This document shows, one piece after another, positions 1 through 8,132 of a stretch of 14,941 nt of DNA. Below the pieces are notes generated by a model. That model did no database searches and was not told the DNA's origin. It saw only the letters and a list, made by a program, of their open reading frames with translations. How positions within the stretch are numbered: the stretch's first letter is position 1; every line of letters begins with the position of its first letter. Both the position numbers and the translations under genes were made by a program. The stretch lies in the NCBI GenBank assembly GCA_964533945.1, contig CAZHPA010000044.1, positions 1 through 14,941 on the forward strand, in the 5' to 3' direction. This DNA is from CAZHPA01 sp964533945 (lineage in GTDB: Bacteria > Bacillota > Clostridia > Lachnospirales > WRBF01).

Positions 1-21
1 GTTCTTGCTTTTGTTGGACTG

Positions 22-207
22 CTATTGAGGAGAATTTGAACAGGTTCTAATATAATCACTCAAGGTAAATCCACAGAGCATTGAAAAGTCTTTTTGAAAA
101 AACGGCGATATAAGTGCATGCTTAGCAATTTTTTCAATAGTCAGCTTATCTGTAAGGTTTTCTTCAATATAGCTGATAGCTCGGCTGATACTTTCTATCC
201 ATTCCAT
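22..207 (-). pseudogene. AraC-family regulator, N-terminal HTH fragment (broken)
   Basis: Reads as the first part of an AraC/XylS-type DNA-binding domain: an opening helix (MEWIESISRAISYIEENL), then a helix-turn-helix (LTIEKIAKHALISPFF) and the start of the linker helix (FSMLCGFTLSDYIR). Family members continue after 'YIR' with 'NRRL..A' and a second helix-turn-helix. Here the frame runs into six unrelated residues and a TAG stop at 22-24, giving only 61 residues. A residue also seems to be missing in the SPF(Y)FQK stretch. I chose the ATG at 205-207, which has AGGGTG nine bases upstream; two further in-frame starts (GTG at 217-219, ATG at 214-216) overlap that site. The window edge prevents seeing whether the rest continues in another frame. 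The recognition helix set is incomplete, so it is probably non-functional. The 208-360 gap upstream shows no clear promoter or terminator. Confidence 0.65.
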
Positions 208-360
208 AGCTTTCATCACCCTTCATCTGTGTATATATCATATCACTTAGAAAGAACTTTTTCCCGATTTATTGTGCTTTCTTCTGTCTGAAATATTAAA
301 TAAATTTGCCACTTTACAACAACATTTACTAATAATACAAAGCTTGCTCGTTATATTTAT

Positions 361-1263
361 TTAACTATAAATATCGTAAATTAGTTTAGCTCTTTCTTTA
401 ATCAATATTTTTGCTTTGCTTGGTTCAATAATCTCCACAAAATTACCGAATGATAAAATATGCCCGACCATCCATTCATTAATAGGGTAATAAATAGTAA
501 CTAAGAAAAAGCCATCTTCTTGATGTTCAATATATCGTTCATCAAACTCATCAAAGACTTTATGTGCTATTTCTTTATGGAATTTCAATTTAAAAAGAAC
601 TAAATCATACGATTTTTCATAGTCGGGTTCTATTGATAATTTTTTTTGAATAGTACGTTTAAACTGTTCATCTGTTACTAATAGATTTTTTACACGAGAC
701 ATTCTAAATGTGCGATTGTCATGCTTGTGCCTGCAAAAGCCTTGAATATACCATGTTTGAAACTTGAAAACTAATTGCAACGGCTCAATTATACGTTGTG
801 TTTTTTTCAAATCCGAGTTAACATAGTCAAATGTAATAACACGTTTATCTAAAATTGCTCGTTCAATAGTATGAAAATCGTTACGGTTGCTATATCCCCA
901 CTGGGAAAAGTCTACGTCAATCCAATCCGGCATCATTGGTTTGTTAAAAATAACTTTCATCTTATTCAAGGCCCCATGTACATTTGGATATTGAACCGCC
1001 TTTAGAACTTGTAACCCTTGCAGTATGTCCTTCTGCTCTTTTTCAGACAACAAGGTTTTATCAATTCTGTATTCTTTCGAAATACCAATTCCGCCACCAT
1101 TACCCTTGTTGGAATAAATAGGGATTCCAGCAATACTTAACGTATCAATGTCACGATAAATCGTCCGTCTGGAAACGCCAAAATATTCCGCCAATTGACT
1201 TCCGGTCATTTGTTCTCGGCTCATCAAAAGAAATGTTAATTGTATTAATCGGTCAATTTGCAT
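361..1263 (-). CDS. HTH_11-WYL domain transcriptional regulator (YafY/DeoR-like)
   Basis: Cytoplasmic DNA-binding regulator of about 300 residues. Residues 1-55 form a winged helix-turn-helix with the family signature (GSQLAEYFGVSRRTIYRDID). A GNGGG turn follows near residue 56. The WYL ligand-sensing domain spans roughly 130-205, with the name motif read here as W-Y-I (171-173) and the conserved FRMSRVKNL strand after it. Residues 215-300 match the C-terminal WCX-type extension. I chose the ATG at 1261-1263 because family proteins begin MQIDRL; a GTG two codons upstream is possible. Only a weak AAGAAAG site precedes it, and it starts 15 bases after the exporter stop, so translation coupled to the upstream gene is likely. 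WYL regulators often control the adjacent gene in response to a small ligand, so autoregulated control of the exporter is a fair inference. The ligand is unknown. No clear terminator follows the stop. Confidence 0.88.
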   Translation of the reverse strand: MQIDRLIQLTFLLMSREQMTGSQLAEYFGVSRRTIYRDIDTLSIAGIPIYSNKGNGGGIGISKEYRIDKTLLSEKEQKDILQGLQVLKAVQYPNVHGALNKMKVIFNKPMMPDWIDVDFSQWGYSNRNDFHTIERAILDKRVITFDYVNSDLKKTQRIIEPLQLVFKFQTWYIQGFCRHKHDNRTFRMSRVKNLLVTDEQFKRTIQKKLSIEPDYEKSYDLVLFKLKFHKEIAHKVFDEFDERYIEHQEDGFFLVTIYYPINEWMVGHILSFGNFVEIIEPSKAKILIKERAKLIYDIYS

Positions 1264-1278
1264 AAACACATCACTTTC

Positions 1279-2517
1279 TTACGAAACATTAGAAAACACT
1301 TTTTTAGCGTATGCCATAATAAATATATTAACAGCAATCGACAAAAAAACAACCCAATAAGAAGCTTTGCCAAAAGATTCAAACAGTATGCCATAAATGG
1401 CTTGCCCAAACGGCTGTGATACCATGCAAAGAGAAATTATGTATGCAAGCACTTTTCCTATAAGCTCATTTGGGGTTTCCATTTGGATAAAGGAAAGCAT
1501 CAGGATTGTAAATACACTACACAACCCCATAAATATAAATCCGGACACAATAATAATAACATAGGCATAAACTGCAGGTATTTGCAACATAAGAACAATT
1601 CCTATAGGCAATGTGGTAAATATAGTAAGCAAAAACAGCACATAGGATTTTTGAATTTTAAGTTTTGATGACATTACTGTGGCAAATATACCTCCCGCCA
1701 GCGTCCCAACAGACAGTATACCTTGTGCGACACCATATAATGTGCTGCTTAATCCGAAAAACACTTTAATAATATATGGAAGCCCGACAAACATCATCGA
1801 ATAGAATACAAGATTGAACATTGTAATAACAACAGTTGTTTTAAGTAAAACAGGCTTAGTTTTTACAATAAAGCGCAAGCTAGTTTGTATATCGCTTCTT
1901 ATCATCCGACCAATTTTTATCTTTTCTGTAGATTGTTCAAAGGGCATTTCAATGAAAATTTCCAATATGGCGGATAAGAAAAAGCAAACCGCACTAATGG
2001 TAATAATTGGCATTAAGCCCCAAATAGAAAAAGCAATGCCGCCTACAATCGGACCGATTAAATTTGCTAAAGCATTTACTTGACTGACTACTGCATTGGC
2101 TTTTACAAGATTATCTCTTGTTACAAGTAATGGAATGCTTGCCTGTACAGAGGGTTGATAAAAAGACTGTATTACTGCCAACAGCATCATTGTTATAACA
2201 ATCGTTAGAATACCATTTATGTTTTCCATACGAAACCCCATAAAAAAGAGTATAAGCAGCGCCGAAGTTATAAAATCAAGTGCAACCATAATATTTCTTC
2301 TGTTTACTCTATCAGCCAATATGCCGCCAACTGGAGACAAAAGAATAGTTGGTATCATAGACAGGGCAAGAATACTACCAAATGCGGTTGCAGAACCTGT
2401 TTTATCCAAAACATATAAGGGCAAGGCAAATCGTAAAATAGAATTTCCGAAGATAGAAATAATTTGCCCCAAAATCATAAAACAAAAGCTCTTGTGAAAT
2501 AGTTTTTTATTAATCAT
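1279..2517 (-). CDS. MFS transporter, DHA3/Mef-like drug efflux family
   Basis: Integral membrane exporter of 412 residues with about 12 hydrophobic segments, the usual length for MFS. The loop between helices 2 and 3 has the MFS A-motif (GGILADRVNRR, residues 64-74). A long cytoplasmic loop near 190-210 (QSTEKIKIGR) divides two six-helix halves. The pattern FCFMILGQIISIFGNSI at the start and the YQPSVQASIP segment near residue 120 resemble macrolide/multidrug exporters of the DHA3 group (Mef, MFS_3); the substrate cannot be read from sequence. The ATG is preceded by AAGGAG with an 8-base spacer. It is the first gene of a unit with the WYL regulator, which follows it by 15 bases. A -10 TACAAT lies upstream. 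These accessory genes next to a broken AraC gene suggest an acquired or variable block. Confidence 0.88.
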   Translation of the reverse strand: MINKKLFHKSFCFMILGQIISIFGNSILRFALPLYVLDKTGSATAFGSILALSMIPTILLSPVGGILADRVNRRNIMVALDFITSALLILFFMGFRMENINGILTIVITMMLLAVIQSFYQPSVQASIPLLVTRDNLVKANAVVSQVNALANLIGPIVGGIAFSIWGLMPIITISAVCFFLSAILEIFIEMPFEQSTEKIKIGRMIRSDIQTSLRFIVKTKPVLLKTTVVITMFNLVFYSMMFVGLPYIIKVFFGLSSTLYGVAQGILSVGTLAGGIFATVMSSKLKIQKSYVLFLLTIFTTLPIGIVLMLQIPAVYAYVIIIVSGFIFMGLCSVFTILMLSFIQMETPNELIGKVLAYIISLCMVSQPFGQAIYGILFESFGKASYWVVFLSIAVNIFIMAYAKKVFSNVS

Positions 2518-2546
2518 ACATAATGCTCCTTAGGTTATTTTTCTTT

Positions 2547-2576
2547 ATTGTAGCAAACCAAATGGAACATCTGTAT
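2547..2576 (-). promoter_or_regulatory. Candidate promoter of the exporter-regulator unit
   Basis: On the minus strand a -10 TACAAT (2547-2552) lies about 30 bases before the exporter start. The best -35 at an 18-base spacing is only ATACAG (2571-2576), which is weak. A short ACAT-N4-ATGT inverted repeat (2567-2578) overlaps the -35 and could be an operator for the WYL regulator. The -10 is seen directly; the regulation is inference. Confidence 0.3.
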
Positions 2577-2607
2577 GTCACATTAGAATTTATTTTTTCC
2601 TTAAATA

Positions 2608-2639
2608 AAAGCCAAGCGCAAATTAACGCGTTTGGCTTT
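2608..2639 (-). terminator. Intrinsic terminator of tyrS
   Basis: A 12-bp stem (AAAGCCAAGCGC / GCGTTTGGCTTT, one G-T wobble) encloses an 8-base loop, starting 13 bases after the tyrS stop. On the minus strand it is followed by TTTTATTT. It separates tyrS from the exporter operon promoter and may be read from either side, since the arms start with A-runs. Confidence 0.8.
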
Positions 2640-2652
2640 ATAGTTTTACTCT

Positions 2653-3879
2653 CTATTCAACAATAACTTTTTTAAAAATCTTTTTGCCTTTTTGAATTAT
2701 TAAAGCGTTATCTTTAAAATCGTTAAGCGTTACAATATGCTCAAAACTTTCTATTTTTTCATCATTAACTTTAATTCCGCCTTGCAATATAAGCCTTCTT
2801 CCTTCGCTTTTTGAAGGAATTAGCGCTACTTCTGTAAGCAAAGAAATAATATCTATGCCATTTTCCAATTTTGTCTTTGAAATAATTGCCGTTGGAATTG
2901 AGCCTTCGTCAACGCCACCCGAAAATAATGCTTTGGCAGCGCTTTTAGCTTTTTCGGCTTCTTCTTCGCCATGAACAATTTTTGTAACTTCAAATGCCAA
3001 AACTTCTTTTGCCTTATTTATTTCGCTTCCTTCAAGTGCGCTTAATTCGTTTATTTGCTCCATAGGCAAAAACGTTAAAAGACACAAGCATTTTCTAACA
3101 TCAGCATCATCTATATTGCGCCAATATTGGAAGAAATCGTAAGGAGGTGTTTTGTTAGGGTCTAGCCAAACAGCACCCTTTTCTGTTTTACCCATTTTTC
3201 TTCCATCGCTTGTAACAAGTAGTGAAAACGTCATACCATAAGCGCTTTGTCCCCCAACACGGCGAATTAATTCTACTCCCCCAATTATATTAGACCATTG
3301 GTCGTTGCCACCCATTTGCATTTTGCAATTATACCTTCTAAAAAGTTCTAAAAAGTCGTACGATTGCATAATCATATAGTTAAATTCAAAAAACGACAAG
3401 CCACGTTCAAAACGTGTTTTATAGCAATCGGCAGTGAGCATTCTATTAACCGAAAAATGAACGCCATATTCACGGATGAATGGAACGTACTGCAAGCCTA
3501 AAAGCCAATCGGCATTATTTACCATAATTGCTTTGTCTTCTGAAAAATCTAAAAACTTGGATAGTTGGGATTTAAATTTATTGCAATTGTGTTCAATTTC
3601 TTCCTTTGTCATCATCTTTCGCATTTCAGTTTTATCAGTTGGGTCGCCAACCATTCCTGTACCTCCGCCAACTACGGCAATTGGGCGGTGTCCTGCTCTT
3701 TGAAGATGAGCCATTGCCATAACAGGTACAAAATGCCCAACGGTTAGGCTATCGGCTGTTGGGTCGAATCCAACATAAAACGACACTTTTTCCTTTGCAA
3801 GCAATTCTTTAATTTCTTCTAAATGGGTAGTTTGTTCTATAAATCCACGTTCATTAAGTGTGTCAAATGCATTTTTCAT
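2653..3879 (-). CDS. tyrS: Tyrosine--tRNA ligase (tyrosyl-tRNA synthetase)
   Basis: Charges tRNA-Tyr with tyrosine using ATP, in the cytoplasm. At 408 residues it has the usual length of bacterial class Ic TyrRS. The ATP-binding HIGH motif appears as VGHFVP (47-52). The tyrosine pocket has YMIMQSYDF (168-176) and GGNDQWSNI (190-198). The KMSKS loop is RKMGKT (227-232), the variant typical of this enzyme. An S4-type RNA-binding domain occupies about 342-405 (RRLILQGGIKVNDEKI). The ATG has AGAGG upstream at a normal spacing. The 123-base gap to the upstream aminopeptidase gene has no T-box consensus, unlike many Firmicute tyrS genes. A strong hairpin terminator follows the stop. No catalytic motif is missing. 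Confidence 0.97.
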   Translation of the reverse strand: MKNAFDTLNERGFIEQTTHLEEIKELLAKEKVSFYVGFDPTADSLTVGHFVPVMAMAHLQRAGHRPIAVVGGGTGMVGDPTDKTEMRKMMTKEEIEHNCNKFKSQLSKFLDFSEDKAIMVNNADWLLGLQYVPFIREYGVHFSVNRMLTADCYKTRFERGLSFFEFNYMIMQSYDFLELFRRYNCKMQMGGNDQWSNIIGGVELIRRVGGQSAYGMTFSLLVTSDGRKMGKTEKGAVWLDPNKTPPYDFFQYWRNIDDADVRKCLCLLTFLPMEQINELSALEGSEINKAKEVLAFEVTKIVHGEEEAEKAKSAAKALFSGGVDEGSIPTAIISKTKLENGIDIISLLTEVALIPSKSEGRRLILQGGIKVNDEKIESFEHIVTLNDFKDNALIIQKGKKIFKKVIVE

Positions 3880-3927
3880 TATGTTTATACCTCTAAATTA
3901 AATATTTTTATGATACCTTTTATCTAT

Positions 3928-3960
3928 TTACTTATCTTTCTTGTTGCATTTTTAAACCAG
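3928..3960 (-). repeat. 33-bp direct repeat, downstream copy (aminopeptidase tail duplicate)
   Basis: Matches 4007-4039 at 31 of 33 positions, 79 bases away in the same orientation. Read on the minus strand it encodes W-F-K-N-A-T-R-K-I-S-K and a stop, against W-L-K-N-A-T-R-K-I-S-K in the real aminopeptidase C-terminus. It lies between the aminopeptidase stop and tyrS and has no start of its own. Confidence 0.85.
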
Positions 3961-3976
3961 CTTGTACTTTTTTCAA
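3949..3976 (-). promoter_or_regulatory. Possible tyrS promoter
   Basis: TTGAAA (3971-3976), 16-base spacer, TAAAAA (3949-3954) on the minus strand, about 70 bases before the tyrS start. The -10 is poor in an AT-rich setting, so this is only a candidate. Its -10 lies inside the duplicated 33-bp tail sequence. Confidence 0.25.
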
Positions 3977-4002
3977 GCAAGAATCTGTTAAGCTATTTAA
4001 TG

Positions 4003-5799
4003 TTACTTACTTATTTTTCTTGTTGCATTTTTAAGCCAGTTTAAACCTTCTTCTGAAATATCTGAGATGAAAGAAGGCGAAAGCTTTTCATAAACTTGTT
4101 CATGGTAGTTATTAAGCCATTCAATCTCGTTATCTGAAAGTAGCGAAACATCAACTAAATCTAAATCTATAGGACAGAACGATATTGTTTCAAACTTCAT
4201 AAATTTACCGTTTTCGTTTTCATAGTCAAAAGTTACTAAAACAGTGTTTTCTGTTCTTATTCCATAAAGCCCTTCTTTATATATGCCCGGCTCGTTTGTT
4301 ACTATCATTCCGGCTTCAAATTTAGTATCGTGTGCATTCATTCTAACATTTTGAGGTCCTTCATGAACACTCAAAAAATAGCCAAGCCCATGACCCGTTC
4401 CGCATTTATAATCAAGCCCATGTTCCCACATAATTTTGCGTGCAATTGTATCTAAATTTGCGCCCGTTGCCCCATATAAAAATTTAGCCATTGCAAAATT
4501 AATATGAGATTTTAAAACTAACGTGAAATCTCTTTTCATTTGCTCTGAAACGTCGCCAAGTGCTATTGTTCGTGTTATGTCTGTTGTTCCGTCCAAATAT
4601 TGCCAACCTGTGTCAATTAAAAGCATGCCTTTAGGCAAAAGCTTTGCACTTTTTCTTTTAACGGGCGAATAATGCATTTGTGCGGCGTTTTCCATATATG
4701 CAGCAATTGTGCTAAACCCAACGCCAAAGCTGTTTTCTTGCTTTCGTCTTAATCCGCATAAAATGTCGTGTATATCAGATTCATAAACTTCATTAACTTT
4801 TACGGCTTTTTTAATCCATTTAATTAGTTTTGCAACTACAACGCCATCTCTTACTTGAGAATTTCTTATATTTTCAATTTCAATTTCATTTTTAATTGTT
4901 TTTAACTTTGTTGTAATATCTATTCCACAAGCCGTTTCAAGGTTTTTATTAAAAGAGTTTTTAAGGCTAATTGAAACTTTATCAGGGTTTATAAAAATTG
5001 TTTCTTCTTTGTCGTATTGACGTAAAAATTCGGATATTTCGTCATATTCTTTTAAAATTACGCCATCTTTTAAAAGACTTTGTTTAATACCGTCTTCAAG
5101 CTTTTGCGTATCTATAAATAAATATGCCTTATCTTTTGATATAAAGCTATATGCGTATGAAACAGGCGTATTTAAAACATCGTTACCTCTAAAATTAAAA
5201 AGCCATGCAATATCGTCAAGCGACGCAATTAAATAGCAGTCTGCTTCTTCATTGTCCATTTCGTGCCTCAACTGTTCAAGTTTTTCAAGTCTTGTTTTAC
5301 CTGCAAACTTAATATCGTGTTCAAAGACTTTTTCTTTTGGCAGTTGCTCTCTATCTTTCCAAATTTCATCTATTAAATCAATGTCTGTTTTAAACTCGAC
5401 TTTATTTTTTCTAAATTTGTTTTCAAATTTATTATATAGCGAAACCGAAACTGTTTTACCATCAAAACCAACGACGCAATTTTCTGAAAGCTTAGTTTTA
5501 ATCCAGTCTTCAAGTGTTAAGGCACCGTCTATATTCATTTTAAGCAATTCAATTTCTGTTCCTTCAAGCTGGCGCTTGGCTTGTATAAAATATCTTCCGT
5601 CTGTGTAAAGCGCTGCCTCTTTTTGAGTTATTGCAAATATGCCGGCTGAACCATCAAAGCCTGAAATCCACTCTCTAGCTTTAAATCTGCTGCATGGATA
5701 TTCGCTGCCGTGAGGGTCTGTATTTAAAACTATATATGCATCAATGCCTTGCTCTTTCATTTTAGTTCTTAGTGCATTTAATCTTTCTAAAACTTCCAC
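4003..5799 (-). CDS. M24-family Xaa-Pro aminopeptidase (aminopeptidase P, three-domain)
   Basis: Cytoplasmic metallopeptidase that removes an N-terminal residue preceding proline. At 598 residues it is the long three-domain form (two creatinase-like N-terminal domains, then the pita-bread catalytic domain), as in eukaryotic-type APP1. All five metal ligands are visible: D396 (LLIDTG), D407 (GTTDITR), H470 (GTGHGLG), E503 (TNEPGIY) and E517 (IRTEN), with a further His in SVHEGP. The start is decided by the ribosome site: AGGAGG lies only one base before the TTG at 5803-5805 but seven before the GTG at 5797-5799, so the GTG is preferred. It is upstream of tyrS on the same strand with a 123-base gap and no convincing terminator, so partial read-through is possible. 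Its last 11 codons are repeated downstream. Confidence 0.95.
   Translation of the reverse strand: MEVLERLNALRTKMKEQGIDAYIVLNTDPHGSEYPCSRFKAREWISGFDGSAGIFAITQKEAALYTDGRYFIQAKRQLEGTEIELLKMNIDGALTLEDWIKTKLSENCVVGFDGKTVSVSLYNKFENKFRKNKVEFKTDIDLIDEIWKDREQLPKEKVFEHDIKFAGKTRLEKLEQLRHEMDNEEADCYLIASLDDIAWLFNFRGNDVLNTPVSYAYSFISKDKAYLFIDTQKLEDGIKQSLLKDGVILKEYDEISEFLRQYDKEETIFINPDKVSISLKNSFNKNLETACGIDITTKLKTIKNEIEIENIRNSQVRDGVVVAKLIKWIKKAVKVNEVYESDIHDILCGLRRKQENSFGVGFSTIAAYMENAAQMHYSPVKRKSAKLLPKGMLLIDTGWQYLDGTTDITRTIALGDVSEQMKRDFTLVLKSHINFAMAKFLYGATGANLDTIARKIMWEHGLDYKCGTGHGLGYFLSVHEGPQNVRMNAHDTKFEAGMIVTNEPGIYKEGLYGIRTENTVLVTFDYENENGKFMKFETISFCPIDLDLVDVSLLSDNEIEWLNNYHEQVYEKLSPSFISDISEEGLNWLKNATRKISK
4007..4039 (-). 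repeat. 33-bp direct repeat, copy inside the aminopeptidase C-terminus
   Basis: Parent copy of the 3928-3960 repeat (31/33 identical). It spans the last 11 codons of the M24 aminopeptidase, just inside the TAA at 4003-4005. Confidence 0.85.
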
Positions 5800-5841
5800 T
5801 TGCAAGCCTCCTAATATTTAAATTTAAATTTGTATTAATAC

Positions 5842-5870
5842 ATTTTCTCAACATATGCATTAATTGTCAA
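5842..5870 (-). promoter_or_regulatory. Candidate aminopeptidase promoter
   Basis: A perfect -35 TTGACA (5865-5870) on the minus strand directly follows the chemoreceptor terminator. At the ideal 17-base spacing the -10 is only GAAAAT (5842-5847). The -35 is convincing, the -10 is weak. Confidence 0.35.
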
Positions 5871-5871
5871 C

Positions 5872-5899
5872 AAAAAATTCCAGCCCGAAGGCAGGAATT
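5872..5899 (-). terminator. Intrinsic terminator of the chemoreceptor gene
   Basis: Begins immediately after the chemoreceptor TAA. The minus strand reads AATTCC-T-GCC, a TTCG tetraloop, then GGC-T-GGAATT and more T residues: nine pairs with one T-T mismatch. A UUCG loop plus U-tract is a textbook rho-independent terminator. Confidence 0.92.
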
Positions 5900-5900
5900 A

Positions 5901-8132
5901 TTAAAAGTTTACTTTTAGCTTGAATACGCCAACTAAAGATTTTAAAATATTTGATTGATTAGAAAGTTCTTCTGAAGATTTAGCCGTTTGTTCTGAATTT
6001 GATGAGTTTAGTTGGGTTACTTCTGAAATATCATTTAAGCCATAGCTAATTTTAGAAATTGCCGAAGATTGTTCTTCAGTTGCGCTAGTAATATTGCTTA
6101 TTAGTTCAGAAACTTCTAATGTGTTAGTTACTATTTTTCCTAGCGCATTTGCCGTTTGTTTGGCTATTGACGTTCCTGTTTTAACTTTTTCTATAGAATC
6201 TTCTATTAAAGCAGTTGTTTCCTTTGCTGCATTTTGGCTTCTTGCGGCTAAATTACGAACTTCTTCTGCAACAACAGCAAAACCTTTTCCGTGTTGTCCT
6301 GCTCTTGCAGCTTCAACAGCTGCATTTAAAGCTAAAAGGTTTGTTTGGAACGCTATATCTTCAATAACTTTTATTATTTTAGAAATATTGCCCGAAGAAT
6401 CTTTTATTCCATTCATTGAAAGCAACATTTTTTTCATTTCCTCGTTGCCGTTCATTGCATTTTCTCTTGAAACCAATGAAAGATTATTTGCATGCTTTGC
6501 GTTTTCTGCGTTTTTCTTGGTTTTGTCGTTTATAACATTTATTGTTGCCGTTAATTGCTGCATAGCTCCGGATTGATTTAAAACACCATTAGAAAGAGAA
6601 TTACTTGTTTCTGAAATTTGAGAAGCCCGAATGGCAAGCTGTTCTGAAGAAGCGTTAATGTTTGCCAAAACGTCGTTAAATTTATAAATAATATTATTTA
6701 TAGCTGTTTTTATATTTGAAAATCCGCCTACATAATCTCTTGTAATTTCAACATTTAAATCATTTTGTGCAATTTTATTTAAAACAAGCGTAATTTCTTC
6801 TGTATAAGAACTTATAGACAACATAGTGTCATTAACAGACGTTTTAATTTCGTTAAAGTAGCCTTGATAATTTCCCGACATCTTATTTTCAAAGTTTCCT
6901 AATGACATTTCTTTTAAAGCTTTAGTGCATTCGTATAGCGGATTTATTATAGTAACCATAAGCTTGTTAAGCCCTGATATAATAATTGCCCAATCCCCAC
7001 TAAATGCAGATTCATCTGCTCTTGCACCTAAATCACCTTTAATTGAAGCGCTAACTAATTCGTTAATTTGTGTATTAACAGAAAATAAATTTTTTCTAAC
7101 ACTTTCCACAATATCATTTGCAGCTTTTTTCTTACCTGAAAAAGACCTTAAATTTGCATTAAAATTTCCGTTAGACATATTTTCTATACAAGCTAATATA
7201 TCGAAAATTTGATTATTATTTTCTTGCGTTAAAAAATTAATGTCTTTTACAAGGCTTTGATAAGCGCCCATATATTTATTTTCGTCGATTTTGGCATCAA
7301 TTTCTCCTTCTAACTGCTGTTTTATCATTTTTTCTAAATCGGAAATTAAGCTTATTAAAGTATTTACAACTTTGCCATAAGAAGAGGACAATATATTTAA
7401 TTCATCTTTAGAATTTGAAACCATATTTACATTTAAATTACCTTTTACAATTTCTTCGGATGCATTAGTCATTTGATTGATTGGTTTTAAAATAGAGCGT
7501 GTAATTAAAGTTCCTATTATAACTGCCAAAATAATAGAAGCAAGCATAATAATACACATAATTAAAATACTTTGGCTAATGGCACTGCTATTTTTGCCGT
7601 TTGTGTCTTTGCTGTCATTAACATGAATATCCATAAGCTTAGTTATAATTTCACGTTTTACAGGTATGTATTGAGAACATTGAGCCATTGTTGCTTTAGC
7701 GGCTTCTATATCGTGTTTTTTTGCATTTTCAACTGTTAAATCTGTAAGCGGTTTTAGCTTGTTAAAAAATATGTCTTCCAGCTCGCTATACAAAGCCATT
7801 TCTTCTTTTAATACTTGGTGTTTTGAAATAGCGACTTTATAGCTATTTAAATCGTTTTTTATTTTATCCCAATAATCGTTGTATGTAGTCATTTGTTTTT
7901 CAACATATTCGCTGTCTTCATGAAAAAGCATAACGCTTCTCATACTAATACCCATAGATAAATCTTGCGTTGCAATTCTATCAACAATTACAATTGGCTC
8001 CATATTTCTGTCAACAGATATTTCGGAATTTTTTAACGTATTAAGCATAGTTAAAATAGCAAATGCTCCAACTATGCAAGTTATTAATATCATTCCCGTA
8101 AATGCAAAAAACAATTTAAGCTTAATTTTCAT
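5901..8132 (-). CDS. Methyl-accepting chemotaxis protein with poly-HAMP linker
   Basis: Inner-membrane chemoreceptor of 743 residues that would signal through CheA/CheW. Hydrophobic segments at about 8-30 and 188-211 frame an extracytoplasmic sensor of about 155 helical residues that looks like a four-helix-bundle (4HB_MCP) domain. A HAMP follows (about 212-264, ILKPINQMTNASEEIVKGNL). Then come four HAMP-like repeats near 309-350, 356-395, 405-437 and 450-485, each with an '(S/N)xGxF/L' turn such as MSNGNF, IKGDLG, MSLGNF and IAQNDLN. The signalling hairpin tip is at 591-632 (EDIAFQTNLLALNAAVEAAR, then GKGFAVVAEEVRNLAARS). There is no C-terminal NWETF-like CheR-docking peptide. The ATG has AGAGGTG at an 8-base spacing. 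It is a single-gene unit with its own terminator. The ligand is unknown and no other chemotaxis gene is in the window. Confidence 0.95.
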   Translation of the reverse strand: MKIKLKLFFAFTGMILITCIVGAFAILTMLNTLKNSEISVDRNMEPIVIVDRIATQDLSMGISMRSVMLFHEDSEYVEKQMTTYNDYWDKIKNDLNSYKVAISKHQVLKEEMALYSELEDIFFNKLKPLTDLTVENAKKHDIEAAKATMAQCSQYIPVKREIITKLMDIHVNDSKDTNGKNSSAISQSILIMCIIMLASIILAVIIGTLITRSILKPINQMTNASEEIVKGNLNVNMVSNSKDELNILSSSYGKVVNTLISLISDLEKMIKQQLEGEIDAKIDENKYMGAYQSLVKDINFLTQENNNQIFDILACIENMSNGNFNANLRSFSGKKKAANDIVESVRKNLFSVNTQINELVSASIKGDLGARADESAFSGDWAIIISGLNKLMVTIINPLYECTKALKEMSLGNFENKMSGNYQGYFNEIKTSVNDTMLSISSYTEEITLVLNKIAQNDLNVEITRDYVGGFSNIKTAINNIIYKFNDVLANINASSEQLAIRASQISETSNSLSNGVLNQSGAMQQLTATINVINDKTKKNAENAKHANNLSLVSRENAMNGNEEMKKMLLSMNGIKDSSGNISKIIKVIEDIAFQTNLLALNAAVEAARAGQHGKGFAVVAEEVRNLAARSQNAAKETTALIEDSIEKVKTGTSIAKQTANALGKIVTNTLEVSELISNITSATEEQSSAISKISYGLNDISEVTQLNSSNSEQTAKSSEELSNQSNILKSLVGVFKLKVNF

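Noticed and set aside
20..50. tRNA T-arm-like GTTCAAATT on the minus strand, possible attachment site
   Set aside because: The stem halves on either side do not pair and no anticodon or acceptor arm can be built within the window.
3880..4002. T-box riboswitch upstream of tyrS, as in many Firmicutes
   Set aside because: The gap is only 123 bases and lacks the conserved GGTGGNACC-type T-box sequence and a terminator hairpin before the tyrS start.
5806..5899. Terminator hairpin as part of an attenuator for the aminopeptidase
   Set aside because: It lies directly after the chemoreceptor stop and upstream of the aminopeptidase -35, so it ends the chemoreceptor transcript.
6094..6576. 160-codon open frame on the plus strand opposite the chemoreceptor
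   Set aside because: It is the complement of the conserved signalling domain, has no ribosome site, and its composition reflects the opposite strand.
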